A stretch of DNA of 64,000 nt from Cephalotus follicularis (Eukaryota > Streptophyta > Magnoliopsida > Oxalidales > Cephalotaceae). The DNA lies in contig BDDD01000893.1 in NCBI GenBank assembly GCA_001972305.1, positions 310,001-374,000 of the forward strand. Reading direction: 5' to 3'. The number at the start of each line of letters is the position of its first letter. The first letter of the stretch is position 1. Positions 45,781 to 58,439 of the stretch are shown one piece after another. Position numbers and translations under genes: made by a program. The notes beneath the pieces were generated by a model. That model did no database searches. It was not told the DNA's origin and saw only the letters and a list, made by a program, of their open reading frames with translations.

Positions 45781-46105
45781 TGTATATAGTGTAAGTTTGG
45801 ACAACAAAAGTGTCATGACACAATAGTAATATCACTTGATTATGGCAATCACACAAATACATAAAGTAATAATAAATAAAATAATGACACAAGAATTCAC
45901 GTGGTTCGGCTTACGTCCGCAGACAGACAAGATCGAAGAGTTTACTATATGTGAGTTAGTATTATAATATGTTGTCTGTCTCACAAGACTCTAGCAACAT
46001 TTCTATGTTTCTCTCAACACACTTTCCCCTAAAAAGAATAAACATAATATATACTAAGCTTACTCAATTAGGCTTGGGATTAACAAGTACAAGACATACA
46101 TAACA
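45781..46105 (-). repeat. 3' LTR of element F
   Basis: About 325 bases ending (plus strand) TAACA at 46105. It shares AATCACACAAATA.ATAAA, TGTGGTTCGG, TTTCTCTCAACACACTTT and AGAATAAACATAATATAT with the right LTR. On the minus strand a purine tract AATGTGGAGAAT (46106-46117) abuts it. Confidence 0.78.
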
Positions 46106-46117
46106 ATTCTCCACATT

Positions 46118-46597
46118 GGATTGAATTCTACCAAAAACATACATAAAAGAAAATTTCAACTAGACATTCTCTGCAACAACCAATACAGTTCAATCATAGC
46201 TTGAATTTTTCTACTGGAACTGGTTTAGTCAACATATATGCTACATTTACAGGTATTAAAATTTTCTTCACTACAACAGAGCCTTCTGATATTACATCTC
46301 GAAAGAAGTGATATATTACATCGATGTGTTTGGTCCTTTCGTGATAACATCTGATTTTCAATCAAATGTATTGCACTTTGATTATCTCAAAATACAACTA
46401 TGGTTACTTGTTGTGGTCCTAAATTAGAAACGAAACCTCTAAGCTAAATATCTTCTCATACTGCTTCGACTACTGGATTAGATACTCTGCTTCTTTTGTA
46501 GAAAAAAACCACTGTAGACTGTATAGTCGTACACCAACTAATAACACTACCTGTGACAGTAAAGACATAACCCGTTAAGGACCTTCGTTGATCTAGA
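46118..46597 (-). pseudogene. Element F RNase H, second part
   Basis: Read on the minus strand across the E' insertion, codons from 49482-49560 continue into 46597-46480: YVDSNYAGDLDQRR, then SLTGYVFTVTGSVISW. This is the start of the copia RNase H with its D-S-x-A/YAGD block. Further broken text runs on to about 46118 before the polypurine tract. The domain is interrupted by the 2.9-kb solo LTR and by stops. Confidence 0.8.
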
Positions 46598-49481
46598 TGT
46601 AACACCGTGCGTCCGGATAACAAACCTGAGGTATTACATTCAATATAATACAGTAGTCAGGCCTAGATAACATATCAAAAAATAGAATAAATTTAAAACT
46701 TCATTAAACACGTCTCAATCTTATAAAAGTATAGATACAATCAATACTGAATATTACAAGCTTGACTAAAATTACAATACTTATTACAACAAGGTACAAT
46801 ACTTATGCATAAAATGATAAAGTAGCAAAGTCCAATCTCAACTCTTCACACTGCACGATATCTAAGAACTTCCACGTTCGTTAGGCCCTGCTGAATCTCC
46901 TGAAATCAAAGTAAATACTTAATCTTAAAGGATGGGTTAACCATAGGGCCAAGCGGGTATATCCCCATACGAGGATTATACTATATAAACAATATACAAT
47001 AACGGTGTACAATATCAGTGTAGGCAATGTCAATGTATACAATAACAGTGAACGGTGTATGGATGCATGAATACCAACTGTGATCTACCATTCGTACATC
47101 ACCGTCCCATACCAACGTATATGAATGAGATCTAATCAGTCAATCCTATCAATCACCTGTTAGACAATCATCAATCAATAATCATTATGGGGTTACAATA
47201 CAGTATCAATGGTCTACATCACGAGAAGGTAGTCCTTATAAAAAGGGTGATGGACATGTCTAATCGCCTAAGATTGGCTGATCCTGACCTATTAGACCTT
47301 TTAGTCAATACTAGGTAATTGCTACAACTTGAAGGGAACGCAATACAATAGAAATCACTACAGCCCAAAGGGAGCGCAATACAATAGAAATCGTAACAGC
47401 TCGAAGGAAGCACAATACAATAAGTGATGCATCGGTTAAATGGGACAAGACATCCAATAGATCTGATCGGAATCACTAGGCCACTCTATAGGAACAATAC
47501 AATGTAATCAATTGATCAATCAGTCAATTTCAATAACCAATAGGTAGCAAGTGTCTAATAAGTGGAAACATATGATTGTACAACCAACGCCTAGCTTCCT
47601 GACTAGAGATCGCTAAGCACCTATGGTCACGGTCAATCAATCAATATCAGCCAGTGACAATATCATTGACCAATAGGCAACGAAGGTCTAATTGGAGTTG
47701 AATACCATGTGTGCCCAACCAGAGATCACTAGGGTACCTATGGTCTCAATCAATCACTCAATCATCAACACGACTATTCCATCATCCAATACGACAGATC
47801 GGTTGATAACAGAACTGTAGTTCAATCAGTTGGTCAAGCAATCTATCGGTAGATCAATCAGTCAATCGTGTCAATTGAAAGTGTTGTACAATCAATTGAT
47901 CTACCAAAAGATCATGACCTGCCTAACTATGTAGAAAACAATTTAAAAAGAGCTTGAGTGATCTCAAGTACGATTCGCTCAAGTAGAAAGTGTTGTAAAC
48001 GGTTTAAAAACAAGCAACTAGGTGTTAAGGGATAACCCAAGTGGCAATGATTAGATTCCAAGAATCAACACTTAGCTTAGTGAACTAAGTCAAGCATCGA
48101 TGCTCAGGTTAAAAATCGACTCTAGGTGAAGAATACTCCGGATAGAGCATTATTACTTAACAATCTAGTAACTTTGGTTTGGTAAAGACAAGCATTAAGC
48201 GGTTACGTCTCTGTTCAAGCAAGAGTACTTAACCGGGTGTGGTTACCTGATGCTGTCGATAAATAAACATATAACAATATCTTAAAACATGTTCAATATA
48301 AAGTCATTTGAGCCATAAGAGACTCCAATTGAAAACCATTTGAAAAATAAGTGAAAATAACACTTTTGGGTGAAACTGTCAACTACATTCATAATTAGTC
48401 GACTAAGTTTCTTAGACCTGTAACCCATTCTCAGAACAATAACTTAGTTGAATAATTTCATATTTAGTCAACAAACTAGCCAAATTTTGCAGAATTAGTT
48501 GACTAATTTGCAAATTAGTCGACTAATAGTAAATTTTCTGCAGAAAAACAACAGTACATCCTTTAGCCAAATTCATAGTTTGAAGGTCTTCCTAAAATCC
48601 GTTTGAAACAAAACTTTGAGAGAATCATCTAAACATGTCCAACAACAACATATCCAAATATAAAATCATTTGGACCTCCTGAATGTCCTCAATCAATTAA
48701 AACGCTTAAGTTAGTCTATAAACTATTTTTCATCTATTTCAATCAATTAATCAATTCAATCAATTTTCACCAACACAATCAATCAAATAAAATCTATATA
48801 TGCATAAAGATTTGAGTTTTAGGTATAAAAACCCTACCTAACAATTTAGAAGCATGTGGGTGTTGAATTCAGCAGAAATCAGAGATTGGACTCAAGTCCA
48901 CAAACCTCTAATGCTCCAAGCTTCAAGGGTTGCTATAATCAATGTAACTCAAACTCCATAATTCCCTGTAATTGCTATTGATCTTGGCCGCAACAAGGGA
49001 GGAGGAGGCTGAGTTTGTGAGTGTGACTTGTGGTGAAGAAATATGGAGATGGGGAGAGGGAGAGGGTAAGGGATAGAGAAGGAGATGAGATGTGTGATTT
49101 GTGGGGAGGAAGAAGTATAGGAGAGGGAGAGGGGAGAGGGGGCAACCTGCTAGGAAGAGTGAGAGTAAGGAAGATATGTTGTGAGAAGAAAGAGAAAATG
49201 ATGGGGAAAGCTTTTATAATAGAACGAGTGGCCACAAATGCTCCAAAACATGTGGTCACTGTTAATAGCGGTCCCGCCTTCCGAAACTCAACTTAAATGC
49301 ATCCAAACAATAATTGAAGTATGTATGCTCAATCAATAAAATAAGGATGAGTATATAAAATACGTTAATCCTGTCAATAACCATACACCGGGTATATAAA
49401 ATACCCCAATCGGTCAATACAATACAACAATAACAATCCATACATATGATAAAATACAATGCAATAGTTTGGGTTGTTACA
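46598..49481 (-). mobile_element. Element E': solo LTR, minus strand, TSD CTAGA
   Basis: About 2.9 kb, TGTAACACCGTGCG to GGGTTGTTACA, flanked by perfect CTAGA duplications (46593-46597, 49482-49486). It is the same family as E (13258-15800) throughout. A few GTCGACTAA/GTTGACTAA motifs lie at 48395-48530. The hairpin block near 46925 has decayed. An open frame at 49030-49296 is a purine-rich run, not a gene. Confidence 0.92.
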
Positions 49482-49486
49482 CTAGA

Positions 49487-50430
49487 TCTCCTGCATAATT
49501 TGAGTCGACATAACTAACTCAAGATGTTGTGCCACTCTCACGATCATACACCAAACGAATACCTTTAGGCAAATAGCGAAGTATCCATTCCATATATTTC
49601 CAATGATCTTTGCTATGATTAGACATGTAACAACTAATACACATGTGAAATATCATGATGAGTGCAAACTATAACATACATAATGCTTCCAATAGCACTA
49701 AAATACGGAACACTTGACATGTACTCTCGTACCACAAAGCTGTTGAAAGCCTAAACTATGTTGCAAGTGGCCTATGCACGAGTTTACAATTTTGCATACC
49801 GAAACGTTCAAGTGCTTTTTCAATGTTCTTAATTAGTGATAGGAGCAAGTTTCGTGCTTTCATATCTCTGTGAGTCTCCACCTCAAAAATTGTTTAGCCG
49901 CACCTAGATCTTTCATCTCAAAATCAGTGTTGAGCTGAGTCTTCAAACTAATGATCTCTGACATTTCTTTAGTGGTAATAAACATGTCATCAGCATAGAG
50001 TAATAAATAAATAAAAGAACATCTTACAATTTTCTATGTTACACATAACTGTCATAGTTATTTCGACATTATTATGACTAACCATAAAGGTATCCACATC
50101 AGACATCTTAAAAAAGTTGGTCAAACCTTTTGTACCATTGATGTAGAAACTGCTTCAAACCATATATTATTTTCTCAGTTTACAAATGTGATATTCTTTT
50201 CCTTCAATAATTAACTCGTCTAAATGAGTCATGTAGATAGTCTCCCCAAGCACACCATGCAAAAATGTAGTCTTGACATCAAGTTGCTCAAGCTTTATAT
50301 CATATAGAGCAACCATGATAAGTAACACGCGAATAGAGCTATATTTGACAACTAGATAGAAAATTTCATTGAAGTTAACTGTGAGAGTTATATTCAACTC
50401 TAGGAGTTCATTCATTCTTTTTAAATTCCC
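49487..50430 (-). pseudogene. Element F reverse transcriptase
   Basis: The minus strand at 50415-50167 reads VKYSSIRVLLIMVALYDIKLEQLDVKTTFLHGVLGETIYM, then EGKEYHICKLRK. This is the N-terminal half of the copia reverse transcriptase with its Q-D/LDVKTAFLHG-type block. Downstream, broken text to 49487 covers the catalytic region and connection (for example the stretch around 49980-50020). Multiple frame changes are present. Confidence 0.82.
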
Positions 50431-51620
50431 ACAACAACAATCTTACCCTTAGGCAATTTCACCAATGCCCTAATCTGGTTCTAGTGACAAGACTTAATCT
50501 CTGCAGTCATGCCCAATGTGCAAACTCATTACATGTGACAACTTCTGAAATATGGAAGGCTCTAGAACTCCAAAGTCTGTTATCAAAGTAAGTGCATTGG
50601 CTACCAAGTCTGCATAATCAACATATCTTTGAGTGGAATCTACCTCTCTCTACCTGTCTCAATACTATATTGTTTTTGCTCTTCATATGCATCATTCTCA
50701 TGTGAACTAGAATCGGATACGAGCTGATCTTGAGTGCCGAGGTACATTATGTGAAGCTGTCAAATGCTGCTCCACATTCTCGCCAACACTCTCCTCATGC
50801 TTTTATGTAGTACTGATGCAGTCTTTTCTTCAATTATTCGTGGTAGATTTATCAAAAATAACATCTCTATTGACTATATATAAATTTAGGGGACTTATGA
50901 TCAGTACATCATAATCTATATTCTTTAACCCATTTGCATACCCCATGCAAATACATTTCTTTGCGCTTGGTTTAATACCGTCACTTATATGGTAATAGGT
51001 AGGACAAACAAATATTTTCAAATTTGAATAACTAGCAGTAGTACTGGACCATGACACTAGATCACTGTAGATGCGGAGAATTTACCAAATAACAAGATGT
51101 ATTAACAATCTCAACCGAAAAAAACTTTAGACAACTCAACAATAGAGAGCATGCACTTTGCCCTTTGCAAGAGAGTTATGTTCATTTGTTCCATAACTCC
51201 ATTTTGATGTGGAGTGTGTGTTATGGTACGGTGGTAACAAGGCCTTCATTCATGTTTAAGTCATCAAAGTCACCAAAACAAAATTTCATGTCGTTGTCTA
51301 TTCTAAGACTCTTAACATTCTTCTTTATCCGCTTCTCAACCAAAGCCTTACATTGCTTAAAATTGATAAAACTTCATTTTTGTGCTTTAAAAATACACTC
51401 ACACCTTCATTGAAAAATCATCAATCACTGTCAAGAGATACCGAGAACCACTTTGGGATGGTTCTTAATAAGGACCCTAAAGATTTGAATAGATATAATC
51501 CAATGTACCCTTCATTGGGTGGATTGTTGTGCTAAATTTCACCCTGCATTGCTTTCAAAGATGCAATGCTCACAAAAGTCAAATTTACAAAGCTAACCAT
51601 GTTTACTTAATATTGTCATA
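50431..51620 (-). pseudogene. Element F integrase
   Basis: Around 51230-51110 the minus strand reads THTPHQNGVMEQMNITLLQRAKCML, the integrase core block around the catalytic Glu (ME in place of the common AE). At 51057-50830 SYSNLKIFVCPTYYHISDGIKPSAKKCICMGYANGLKNIDYDV and IVNRDVIFDKS give the C-terminal part. Near 51640-51540 LWHMRLGHMNKRGM and CEHC mark the GAG-pre-integrase and zinc-binding end. This copia-type text is closest to Tork/TNT1-like elements, by general pattern. Confidence 0.82.
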
Positions 51621-52800
51621 CCTCTCTTATTCATGTGGCCGAGACGCATATGCCACAAGCTTGTAGTATCTGAATCTGAATCTTTTGAAGATGATACACA
51701 AGCAGCACCAGTAACTATAATGCCTTGAATAACATAAAGACCATTGATATTTGTTGCCTTTCATCGCAATCAATGAGCCCTATGAGACTCGTATAACTCC
51801 ACCCTCATTGATGTATCGATTTTCAGTCAAGTTAAGTGTGCCAAGAAAAATTAGCTTTTCATTCAACTCTGGACTATGTCGAACATTTTTTAAAGTCCCG
51901 ACAATTCTACCATCCATCCTGATTTAAATTGTTCTCATATTAACAATCTTATAGGCCATGTTGATGCCTGATCAACCAAGCCCGGATGTGGCATAAGTTA
52001 TAAGAACAACCAAAATGCAAAGTCCACTAGTCATTGATGTGGACATTAGAACAGTTACCAAAAGAACATTATCTAAGTCATCAAATTTCTGTTTTTGTGC
52101 AACACCAGCAAATACTCGAGCTTTTTGATGTCTTGCCTCCACTTTTATTCTTGAGCACTAGACATTCAAACTTAAAGTGCTCATATTTAATTGTGACAGT
52201 AATGACATTCGACTTTACTCTTGTCAAATTTGGATTTTTGTTTTCCTCTTAACTTGCTTCTACTTTTGTCAAAAACTCTTTCTTTGGATCTACCTCTGTT
52301 ACTAGAGGAACCACCACAATGCCTCATGAATAGATCATCTTCTTGTGCATCTCCGTCTTTGCCACTCAATTTTGTCCTCAACTCATGAGTTCAAAAAGGC
52401 CTTCACGTCATCCAATGAGATAATATCTCTCCCATACAAAAGCACAAAATAATTAGGGCTTGACCCTCATCTTTGATTTTATTATTGAATTTTTCAGCTC
52501 AGTGATGATTTTAGTAAATTCATGTGCCTGGATGGATGTACCTGAACTCTCCTCGAGGGTGCATAACCGTTGTTTCAAATGCAAATGGTTGATGAGAGAT
52601 TTTTTTCATGTAGAGACTTGCCAATTTGAGCCAAAGCTTTGCAGTTGTATCTTCAACTTCTCACAAAACTATGTCTGACATAGAAAGTTGGATTGCATTA
52701 TGAGCCCCTTTTTTTTCTTCTTATTTTAACTTTTTCTGCGTTAGTCATTGTCTCTGGATATAAACCATTTGGAGTTCTCACTGTACCATCACGCCTCAAC
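51621..52800 (-). pseudogene. Element F gag and protease remnants
   Basis: At 52381-52187 the minus strand has a basic, Ser/Arg/Lys-rich nucleocapsid with RSKLRGKQKSKFDKSKVECHYCHNYEH, the start of a CCHC knuckle. Broken gag capsid text continues to about 52790. Between 52180 and 51660 the protease would lie; only scattered matches are seen. Stops occur throughout. Confidence 0.68.
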
Positions 52801-52896
52801 AAGGCACACATCTTGATTCGCCAAATATTGAAATCGTTTTGCTAATCAAACGAAGATATTTCGAATTTTGTTGAAGCCGTATTATGAACCGTATTA

Positions 52897-52908
52897 CTCT
52901 AATACAAG
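52897..52908 (-). other. Degenerate primer-binding site of element F
   Basis: Plus strand CTCTAATACAAG, two changes from the tRNA-Met site complement, just left of the 5' LTR, which begins near TGTTGCGGCAAAGG. Confidence 0.55.
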
Positions 52909-53253
52909 TTTGTTGCGGCAAAGGGAAATAGGGCCACCAGTTGATGATGATTACATGATGATAATCACACAAATAAATAAACAAAGAATTAGCATTAATG
53001 AACAAAATAATGACATACGAATTTGTGTGGTTCGGTCAATAAGCCTACATCCAGGGACAAATAAAGGAGATCGGAGATTTCACTATCTAATTGAGAATTA
53101 CAATATGTTGCCTCACTCACAAAACCCTAGTCACCTCTCTGTTTCTCTCAACACACTTTTCCCTAAGGAGAATAAACATAATATATATTTCAAGCTTTCA
53201 CAACTACACTTGGGCTTGAGCTTAAGCTTACCTAATTCAAAACAGAAGTAACA
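52909..53253 (-). repeat. 5' LTR of element F
   Basis: TGTTGCGGCAAAGG to AGTAACA; alignable with 45781-46105 but clearly diverged. The short open frame at 52868-53251 is LTR sequence. Confidence 0.78.
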
Positions 53254-54984
53254 ATTTTAGCGACCACACCATTTACATCTAACGAATCCTATGCATATCA
53301 AAACTAGAAATGGAAAACAAGTACTCGGGGGCAAAATCCATTCTACCCGAAGGTATACTGGTATGTGTACTTTTGTACCGATTCATAACGGATCTACATT
53401 CTGCATACCTCTACTAGTGTACCCACAAGTAACACCTGTAAAATGCATTTTTTTTAAAAAAGAATCCAATTTTTATTGCAATTATTTTATAACATTAAAT
53501 TAACAAAATACATACGAGTCCAAATTTCCAACTCTCATTAAAACATAAGATTTGAGATTAAGATTATATATAGAGTATAAAATGCAAGCAACAAAGAAAA
53601 TATTGTACAATGAGATCGATCTGAGGGAGAAAATATCAATGCTTGTAATAGGAGCGTTAATTCCATTCGCTTCGAAATGGCGCGTGTGGCTGTCATATGT
53701 AATGTTGTGTGATAAAATGATGTAGTAAGATTTGAGCAGTGAACCCTAGATGGGGAATCGAGTGTGTGGATAGGTGTTAAACATGCTACATGATAGATGT
53801 TGTGGGTCACTTGATTGTGGACTTTTTGAGTTTTGATGGCAAAACTAACTAAGGTTAAGTTAAGATTGCAAAGTTGACCAAGTTTGGTTAACTTAAAAAG
53901 GTGTCAAGTTTATAATAAATTACTACAAAAAACAATGAAATGGGCAAGTGGGAGATGGTGCTGCGGCGTGTGGATCCCACTCTTGTCTTCTCCACCCCAC
54001 CCCACCCCACCCTGGACGGCCCCTCTCCTCCCATCCTTTTGGCCACCTTTTATTGACTGTCTCAACTACGCTATATGAAGCCATCATATATATGTAGCAA
54101 TAGTTTTATGTTGCACAGATTGAGTTTAAAAACGTGCATATGGTATGGTCAAATGATTTAATCACTTGAATTAAATCAAATTTGTAAGACATGTTAAGAT
54201 AAGTTATAATCCATAATTGATTTGGGTTTTTGACCTAATATACTAATAATGTACGTTTAACACCATATATTAAGAGCAAACACAGAGGGTAGCTCACCCC
54301 CAGCATCCATTGAAAGTGAAAGCCTAACCAACTGTGTTTTGGTACTGTATAGATGCTATGACATGACCAGGGCCGTCAGGCTTTATTCTAACAGTTTTGG
54401 GGAGTGTATATGGTTAGTAATTTTCTATTTGGTCAATTGTTGGGTCACTTGAGTTTAATTAATTATTTATAATTCCGAAATTATAGTATAATTAGCTAAT
54501 GTTTGATTCTATCCTAGTATAAACAGCGTGGTTTAAAAATAATAATTGACATTTGGGTCTCCATAGGATACCTAACAAAGTGTTCAGGGTGGATTAATAA
54601 TGTAATATAGGATAGGACTTAACAAATCAACTAGTTGGTTATTATGTCAACTTAAAATCTATGGATGGATAGTACATTTTAACAAGCTAGGGTTATTTAT
54701 TGAGAGATAGGAGGCAATATTGTAATGGAAAATCATATCAGTATCATACTGTTGTATGCCTTGAACAAAGTAAGTTAAACCGTCCTCATAATCACAATTA
54801 GAGAATAAGTTGATCATCAGATATATGTGGGTCTCATGACTCTGATCACATTCATACCGATCACAATACATATGTATTTTGATGCTATAGATTGATAATA
54901 AAATCACATATAATACTTACTTCTAAGTAGACCAATCCATGGGGTTGCGGATCAACGCAAACTCGTTTCACATTAATCGGACTT
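53254..54984. other. AT-rich spacer
   Basis: No gene recognised. A (CACCC)n run lies at 53992-54012. Short open frames show no domain. Confidence 0.5.
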
Positions 54985-55144
54985 GGACGTATATATTTAA
55001 GACCAAGTCCGGTTCGGTCCAAACTTAATTTTGTTTTTTTTTTACTTTTTAAATATTTATAATATGGATGTATATATTTAAGATCAGTCCGGTTCGAGTT
55101 GAACTTAATTTTTATTTTTTTATTTTTTAAATATTTATAATATA
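54985..55144. repeat. 80-bp tandem duplication
   Basis: Two diverged copies with an 80-base period: GGACGTATATATTTAAGA at 54985 and GGATGTATATATTTAAGA at 55065, each followed by GTCCGGTTCG and a T-rich run ending AAATATTTATAATAT. Confidence 0.75.
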
Positions 55145-56380
55145 AAATTAATATTGTATTAATATTTTAATGATTAAATATTATTTTATTTATTATTTAA
55201 TGGATTTGAATTATGTTTTTTTTTTTTAGCTTGTACCATTCCAACTCGGCCTGAACTCACCCATAACCAGTTCACATACAGGTTTTCTTATAAGCAAGCG
55301 TCAAATTATTTAACGAATATTGATCAAATTTAGTTTAAGAAGAAATTTTGAGGTTCAGTTTATAACATAACGTGTGAACATAATTAATTATAAAAAATAA
55401 TAAATTACAATTTGTCTAATTGTTATCTTAACAACTTTTAAAATCTGAGATATACATTTTTATTATTGGTTATGTACACTATAGACCCTATCCCCTAGAA
55501 ATTTTTCACTCAAACAGTAGAACTTATACATGCGTGTAAAATGTCCCAAGAATTTTTCCACTTAAAGGCAATGGCAATACATGCGTGTGTAAACTGCAGA
55601 GTTGAAGCAAAAAAGTGGATAGAGCTCAAAGTCATACCACAAGAAAACATAAAGTCCAAGTTTCCATATAGACAACAATGTTTTATTTTCATAAAACCAC
55701 AATTGACTATGACTTACCTAACTTATGAAAAATGAAAGTTACGTAAATCAACATGAAAAAATTTCGGGGAAAGAAAAGCACCCAAGGAGCTCAAGTAATC
55801 ATGAGGTTTCAAATTCTTATCAGGTAGGTGCTAAGTATATTTAATATCGTACAAGGTATTAAATCTTATTGAAACCAAACAAATATATATGCGGCCATTA
55901 ATTAGGAGGAGTAAGAATTTTTTCCTCCATGCAGTGCAAACTTTTACTAAAGAAAGATTTCAAGGTTTCTATTGTCTTATGTAAGGGTAGGGAATTTTGG
56001 AGACTAGGATGTCCTGAATTGAAGTAGGCTATGTGGTGCTTATAAAGCATCCTACTATGCTACTTGTTTTATAGGCTTTATTCACTTTTTTTTTTCCCTT
56101 CTGTTTTTATTCATTTATTTCGGAACACATCATGTTCGTAGATATTTTCTATGTTAAGTATCACACATTGGTTAAATGAATAGATCACTAACTCTTTAAA
56201 TATTTGGAGATTCATTCTCCTTAAAAAACTGTTTTTGGGTTAGATTTTAAGTCTTAACATATTATGAGAGTCAAGTTCAAATCTATTTTCTAACAAAGAC
56301 CAAAATCATTATACAGCTTTCGACCTTAATCGAGTCACATCCATTAGTCTTTAATTACACTGTTCACATAACCATGGGAT
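55145..56380. other. AT-rich spacer
   Basis: No gene, RNA or element border recognised. The left end of CACTA element H should lie here or be deleted. Confidence 0.45.
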
Positions 56381-56593
56381 GGTGGATAAGTGGTTCACGC
56401 CCGAGTGATAGGCATTGTCGTCTCAAATGATGACAAACAGGCAGAGCGAGAGGCATAGCAACTGCACCGGTGGTTGTAGGCCGATGGAGATAGTACGCAA
56501 ATTAGGGGTATGTATATAATGTATAATCTTACAATCTAAGTTAATTTGAAAATTTTTGGTTTTTATTAACTTTGATTTTTTTCTCTTTCCTAG

Positions 56594-57175
56594 GAAACAA
56601 GTAAAGTACCTTTTTCACAGCTCGTCATGGACCTTCACACCAGGAAGATTGATCGGTCGAACTGTTCACCAGTTATACAGGCTATTGCGGTAAGTAAGAG
56701 ACTTCCATATATAAGTTTTCATGATTGTTATCAATTTTATCTAACACAATTTCGCTTTGCATGAGAAATAAGATGAGCTATTCGTAGCTGCTATGGCCGT
56801 CGTGACCCAAGAGCAGGTGTCAGCTCAGGCTATACCTAGTGCCTCTTCTCCCTCTACAGTTCCCTCATCCTCACACAGCTCCGCCTTTGATCCGGCCATC
56901 TTGGTGGAGACTTTTGGAGGTACCTGAAAGGGTAAGATCTTTGGGCTTAGGTATTTTATGCTTGCACGTGATTTGCTTGGCGGTGGATCTCAGGTTGCAG
57001 ATGTGACCAACCAAGGAAGTGCAGAGGCGGAGAGTGGAGCAACGGTCCACATTAATGACCCTCGCTTTCAAGATGCTATCATGGCCGTGGTGCAAGAAAT
57101 GATACAAAATGGCCAACTCCAGTCTTCTCTTCCTGTGCAGTCTTCTACTCAGCCATCGACCGACATCCCTTGAGA
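56594..57175 (+). pseudogene. CACTA second ORF of element H
   Basis: Likely exons: from the acceptor TTTCCTAG at 56594 through ETSKVPFSQLVMDLHTRKIDRSNCSPVIQAIA to a GTAAGT donor at 56691; then from about 56773 (DELFVAAMAVVTQEQVSAQA) onwards; then GKIFGLRYFMLARDLLGGG and SGATVHINDPRFQDAIMAVVQEMIQNGQL to TGA at 57175. A TGA near 56928 and a frame shift interrupt it. The GKI-GL phrase also occurs in the matching ORF of element I (62093-62359), which supports a shared CACTA origin. Its function in transposition is not known to me. Confidence 0.55.
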
Positions 57176-57429
57176 TAATGAGTATGATGGTGATGGTAAT
57201 GATGATTTTATGTAGCCTTCCTAGCTTGTCTAGTGTGTTTATATGATAAACTTTGATATTGGATACTCTGTTATTGTATATTTTGATGATGGTAATGTTA
57301 TTGTGTTATAAACTTGCATAATTATACTATAAATTTTCATATTTTATTGGATTGACTTTATATGCATTTGCCACCATATTGTGTTGCGCTTTCTGTTTAG
57401 CATTTTCTCATTTTAGGGAACTAGGGTTT

Positions 57430-57852
57430 TTGTAAAAGTATTCACGAGAGCACATGCCCTCTCAAATGGTAGTTCTCTCTCGTAAGTAAAAGTCAACTTA
57501 TTCAGTTGAACAGAGTATTTGCGAACACAACGCGCTCGCAAATAATGAATCTGCTCTCCCAAAAAGCCATAGTCAATAAATTGACCAAAAACACTAAGGA
57601 GAGTTTAGCTCTCGCAAAAAAAAATCAGCTCTCGTAAAAAGTTTGACTATCCCCTAGACAACTTTTATTTACGAGAGGAAATTGCTCTCACAAATAATCA
57701 ACTTCTTCCAAGAGCACTCATGTGCCCTCGAATGTTTTTTTTCCTTCATGGTTTTTACCGAGCGAAGATGCAAGAGCAGGTGCTCTCAGGAATACTTATT
57801 CCGAACGCAATACGAATATTTGCGCTCGCAAAAAATCATTTTTCCTGCAGTG
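57430..57852. repeat. Subterminal repeats and 3' terminal inverted repeat of element H
   Basis: Many GCTCTCGCAAA, CTCTCGTAA and TTTGCGAGAGC-type words on both strands, ending in the CACTG terminus. TGG follows and may be the 3-bp duplication; the other side is not available. Confidence 0.72.
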
Positions 57853-58424
57853 TGGCCACTTCACGACTAAAAAAAAATCCGTGCTTTAAATACTCATCAA
57901 AACCTTCCAACGAGAATACAATCCATTTATCATTGGAATGTCCCCTTGACAACTTTTCTTCTTTCCATTTTAGTTTCGTCGTTCCTTTTTTCGAATTCTT
58001 GGATGTTGTTGGGATATATAGAAGGCTGGTTAGGGTATTTAATTTTTGGTTGTCATAATTTTTATAAGTCAAACAATTTATTTTGTATTCTCAAAAGGGA
58101 TGATTCCAATGGTCAAGTTTAAAATCTCATGCAAGAGATCTCAAATCCAATTTCTTTCTCAAGCCCTATATAACGACCACGAAGCTGAGGATCCGTTGAT
58201 TCGAAATGTGGAGTGTGGGGATCACATATTTCATTATATATGATCAATTGCATTTAGTTTTGTCTATGATAACACGAGAATTGGCGGAATATAAGGAGCA
58301 CCGAAATAGGTTGTGGGGTATATGTTTTATTATGAGAAACAGTTAATGGACGAGTCAATAAAGGAGAAAAAATGTTTTCATAACTTCTGAGCTTATTAAA
58401 TATGTTATGGCTGCAATTTACCAA
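57853..58424. other. Spacer between element H and the LINE
   Basis: No gene recognised. Its right end contains the target sequence duplicated by the LINE. Confidence 0.5.
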
Positions 58425-58439
58425 CTTAAAACATACAAT
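58425..58439. other. Target-site duplication of the LINE, left copy
   Basis: CTTAAAACATACAAT, repeated exactly at 59646-59660 directly after the poly(A) tail. Confidence 0.88.

Larger units (their letters stand above)
45781..53253 (-). mobile_element. Element F: Ty1/copia (Tork/TNT1-like) retrotransposon, decayed and interrupted
   Basis: The minus strand carries, from right to left: a 5' LTR (53253-~52909), primer site, gag with a zinc knuckle, GAG-pre-integrase and integrase, reverse transcriptase, RNase H, polypurine tract and a 3' LTR (46105-~45781). The integrase-before-reverse-transcriptase order defines copia. Many stops and frame changes make it inactive. The solo LTR E' is inserted in its RNase H. 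No matching target-site duplication could be established, since the left border is unsure. Confidence 0.85.
56381..57852 (+). mobile_element. Element H: 3' part of a CACTA-like transposon (CACTG ends)
   Basis: The right terminus is TTTTTCCTGCAGTG at 57852; its complement CACTGCAGGAAAAA is a CACTA-superfamily end in the CACTG form. The last 430 bases before it hold repeated GCTCTCGCAAA/GCTCTCGTAAA units in both orientations, the subterminal repeats of this superfamily. To the left lies a spliced second ORF. The left terminus and transposase are not present, so it is truncated or very diverged. Confidence 0.7.

Noticed and set aside
49030..49296. Gly/Arg/Glu-rich frame
   Set aside because: Purine-rich low-complexity DNA inside LTR E'.
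57682..58058. Open frames around the right end of element H
   Set aside because: They cross the CACTA subterminal repeats and terminus and have no protein similarity that I recognise.
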